Source: an uncultured Gemmatimonadota bacterium (GTDB lineage Bacteria; Gemmatimonadota; Gemmatimonadetes; Gemmatimonadales; Gemmatimonadaceae). Taken from it: DNA of 5,980 bases. A program made the position numbers and the translations under genes. The stretch covers positions 1 through 5,980 of the forward strand of contig CAIVJV010000279.1 of assembly GCA_903906325.1 (NCBI GenBank), read 5' to 3'. The stretch's first letter is position 1, and each line of letters opens with the position of its first letter. Below are positions 5,813 through 5,980 of this stretch, one piece after another. Under the pieces are notes generated by a model. The model saw only the letters and a list, made by a program, of their open reading frames with translations, had not been told where the DNA came from and did no database searches.

Positions 5813-5980
5813 TCACTCGTTCCAGGTCGCGTAGCCCTGCGCCGCGAGGATCGCCCGCGCCGCGGTGGCCGAGGTGGCGACCTTCACGAAGGGGAGCAGC
5901 TCGCCACGCGGCACGTTGCGGTTGATCAGCGCCTGGCCGCAGACGATGATCTGCACCCCGGCCTCGTGCAGCGCCTCGAG
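5813..5980 (-). CDS. DsrE/DsrF-like protein, C-terminal part (5' end outside window)
   Basis: Reading the minus strand from the right edge gives an open frame of 55 residues ending in TGA at 5815-5813. The sequence LHEAGVQIIVCGQALINRN, then PRGELLPFVKVATSATAARA and LAAQGYATWNE, has the pattern of the C-terminal half of DsrE-like proteins: a buried strand leading to V-C-G-Q-A, then an amphipathic segment, an Ala-rich helix and a final QGY. The Cys codon is at 5939-5941. In DsrE and TusD relatives a Cys in this fold relays sulfur; many stand-alone members of this pattern are exported proteins of unknown role. The start, any signal peptide and the operon context lie to the right of the window. 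The gene is convergent with the amidohydrolase gene and separated from it by a hairpin. Confidence 0.7.
   Translation of the reverse strand, partial: LEALHEAGVQIIVCGQALINRNVPRGELLPFVKVATSATAARAILAAQGYATWNE

Noticed and set aside
1..5980. CRISPR array, tRNA or rRNA gene, insertion sequence, or integration site
   Set aside because: I saw no regularly spaced repeat, no tRNA-like cloverleaf or CCA-ended acceptor, no transposase or integrase motif, and no terminal inverted repeats on either strand.

Overview
The window is a GC-rich bacterial chromosomal segment (roughly two thirds G+C by eye, third codon positions nearly always G or C). Gene starts often lack a Shine-Dalgarno sequence. The mix of lipoproteins, an M28 peptidase and an amidohydrolase of the D-aminoacylase group resembles Gemmatimonadota or a similar GC-rich Gram-negative. 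That lineage is an inference from protein style, not a proof. I see no tRNA, rRNA, CRISPR, insertion sequence or phage gene.

Layout, left to right. (1) 3-485 (+): the C-terminal 160 residues of an M28-family zinc metallopeptidase, truncated by the window edge. (2) 3993 down to 509 (-): a compact four-gene block, read right to left: a three-helix membrane protein resembling the Pycsar effector (PycTM/DUF5706) domain; a polytopic membrane protein of the DUF1295/isoprenylcysteine-methyltransferase type; an arylsulfotransferase-like lipoprotein; and an S4-domain pseudouridine synthase of the RsuA/RluB/RluE family. Adjacent genes overlap by 4, 1 and 14 nt, which indicates one transcription unit with coupled translation. 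(3) 3994-4073: an 80-bp divergent promoter region. (4) 4074-5777 (+): a lipoprotein N-acyl-D-amino-acid deacylase-like amidohydrolase. (5) 5813-5980 (-): the C-terminal 55 residues of a DsrE/DsrF-like protein, truncated by the window edge.

Most of the encoded proteins act at the envelope: peptide or acyl-amino-acid hydrolysis (M28 peptidase, D-aminoacylase), sulfate-group transfer (ASST-like) and two integral membrane proteins. The pseudouridine synthase is the one clearly cytosolic RNA-modification enzyme and looks like a passenger at the operon end. Both convergent gene junctions (485/509 and 5777/5813) hold a perfect 10-bp G+C hairpin without a U tract.

The most notable point is the Pycsar-effector-like protein. 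It sits first in its operon with no nucleotide cyclase in the window, beside membrane and lipoprotein genes rather than other defence genes. The second is the amidohydrolase, whose usual HxH metal motif reads QAH and whose usual bridging Cys position reads Glu (GEGS).
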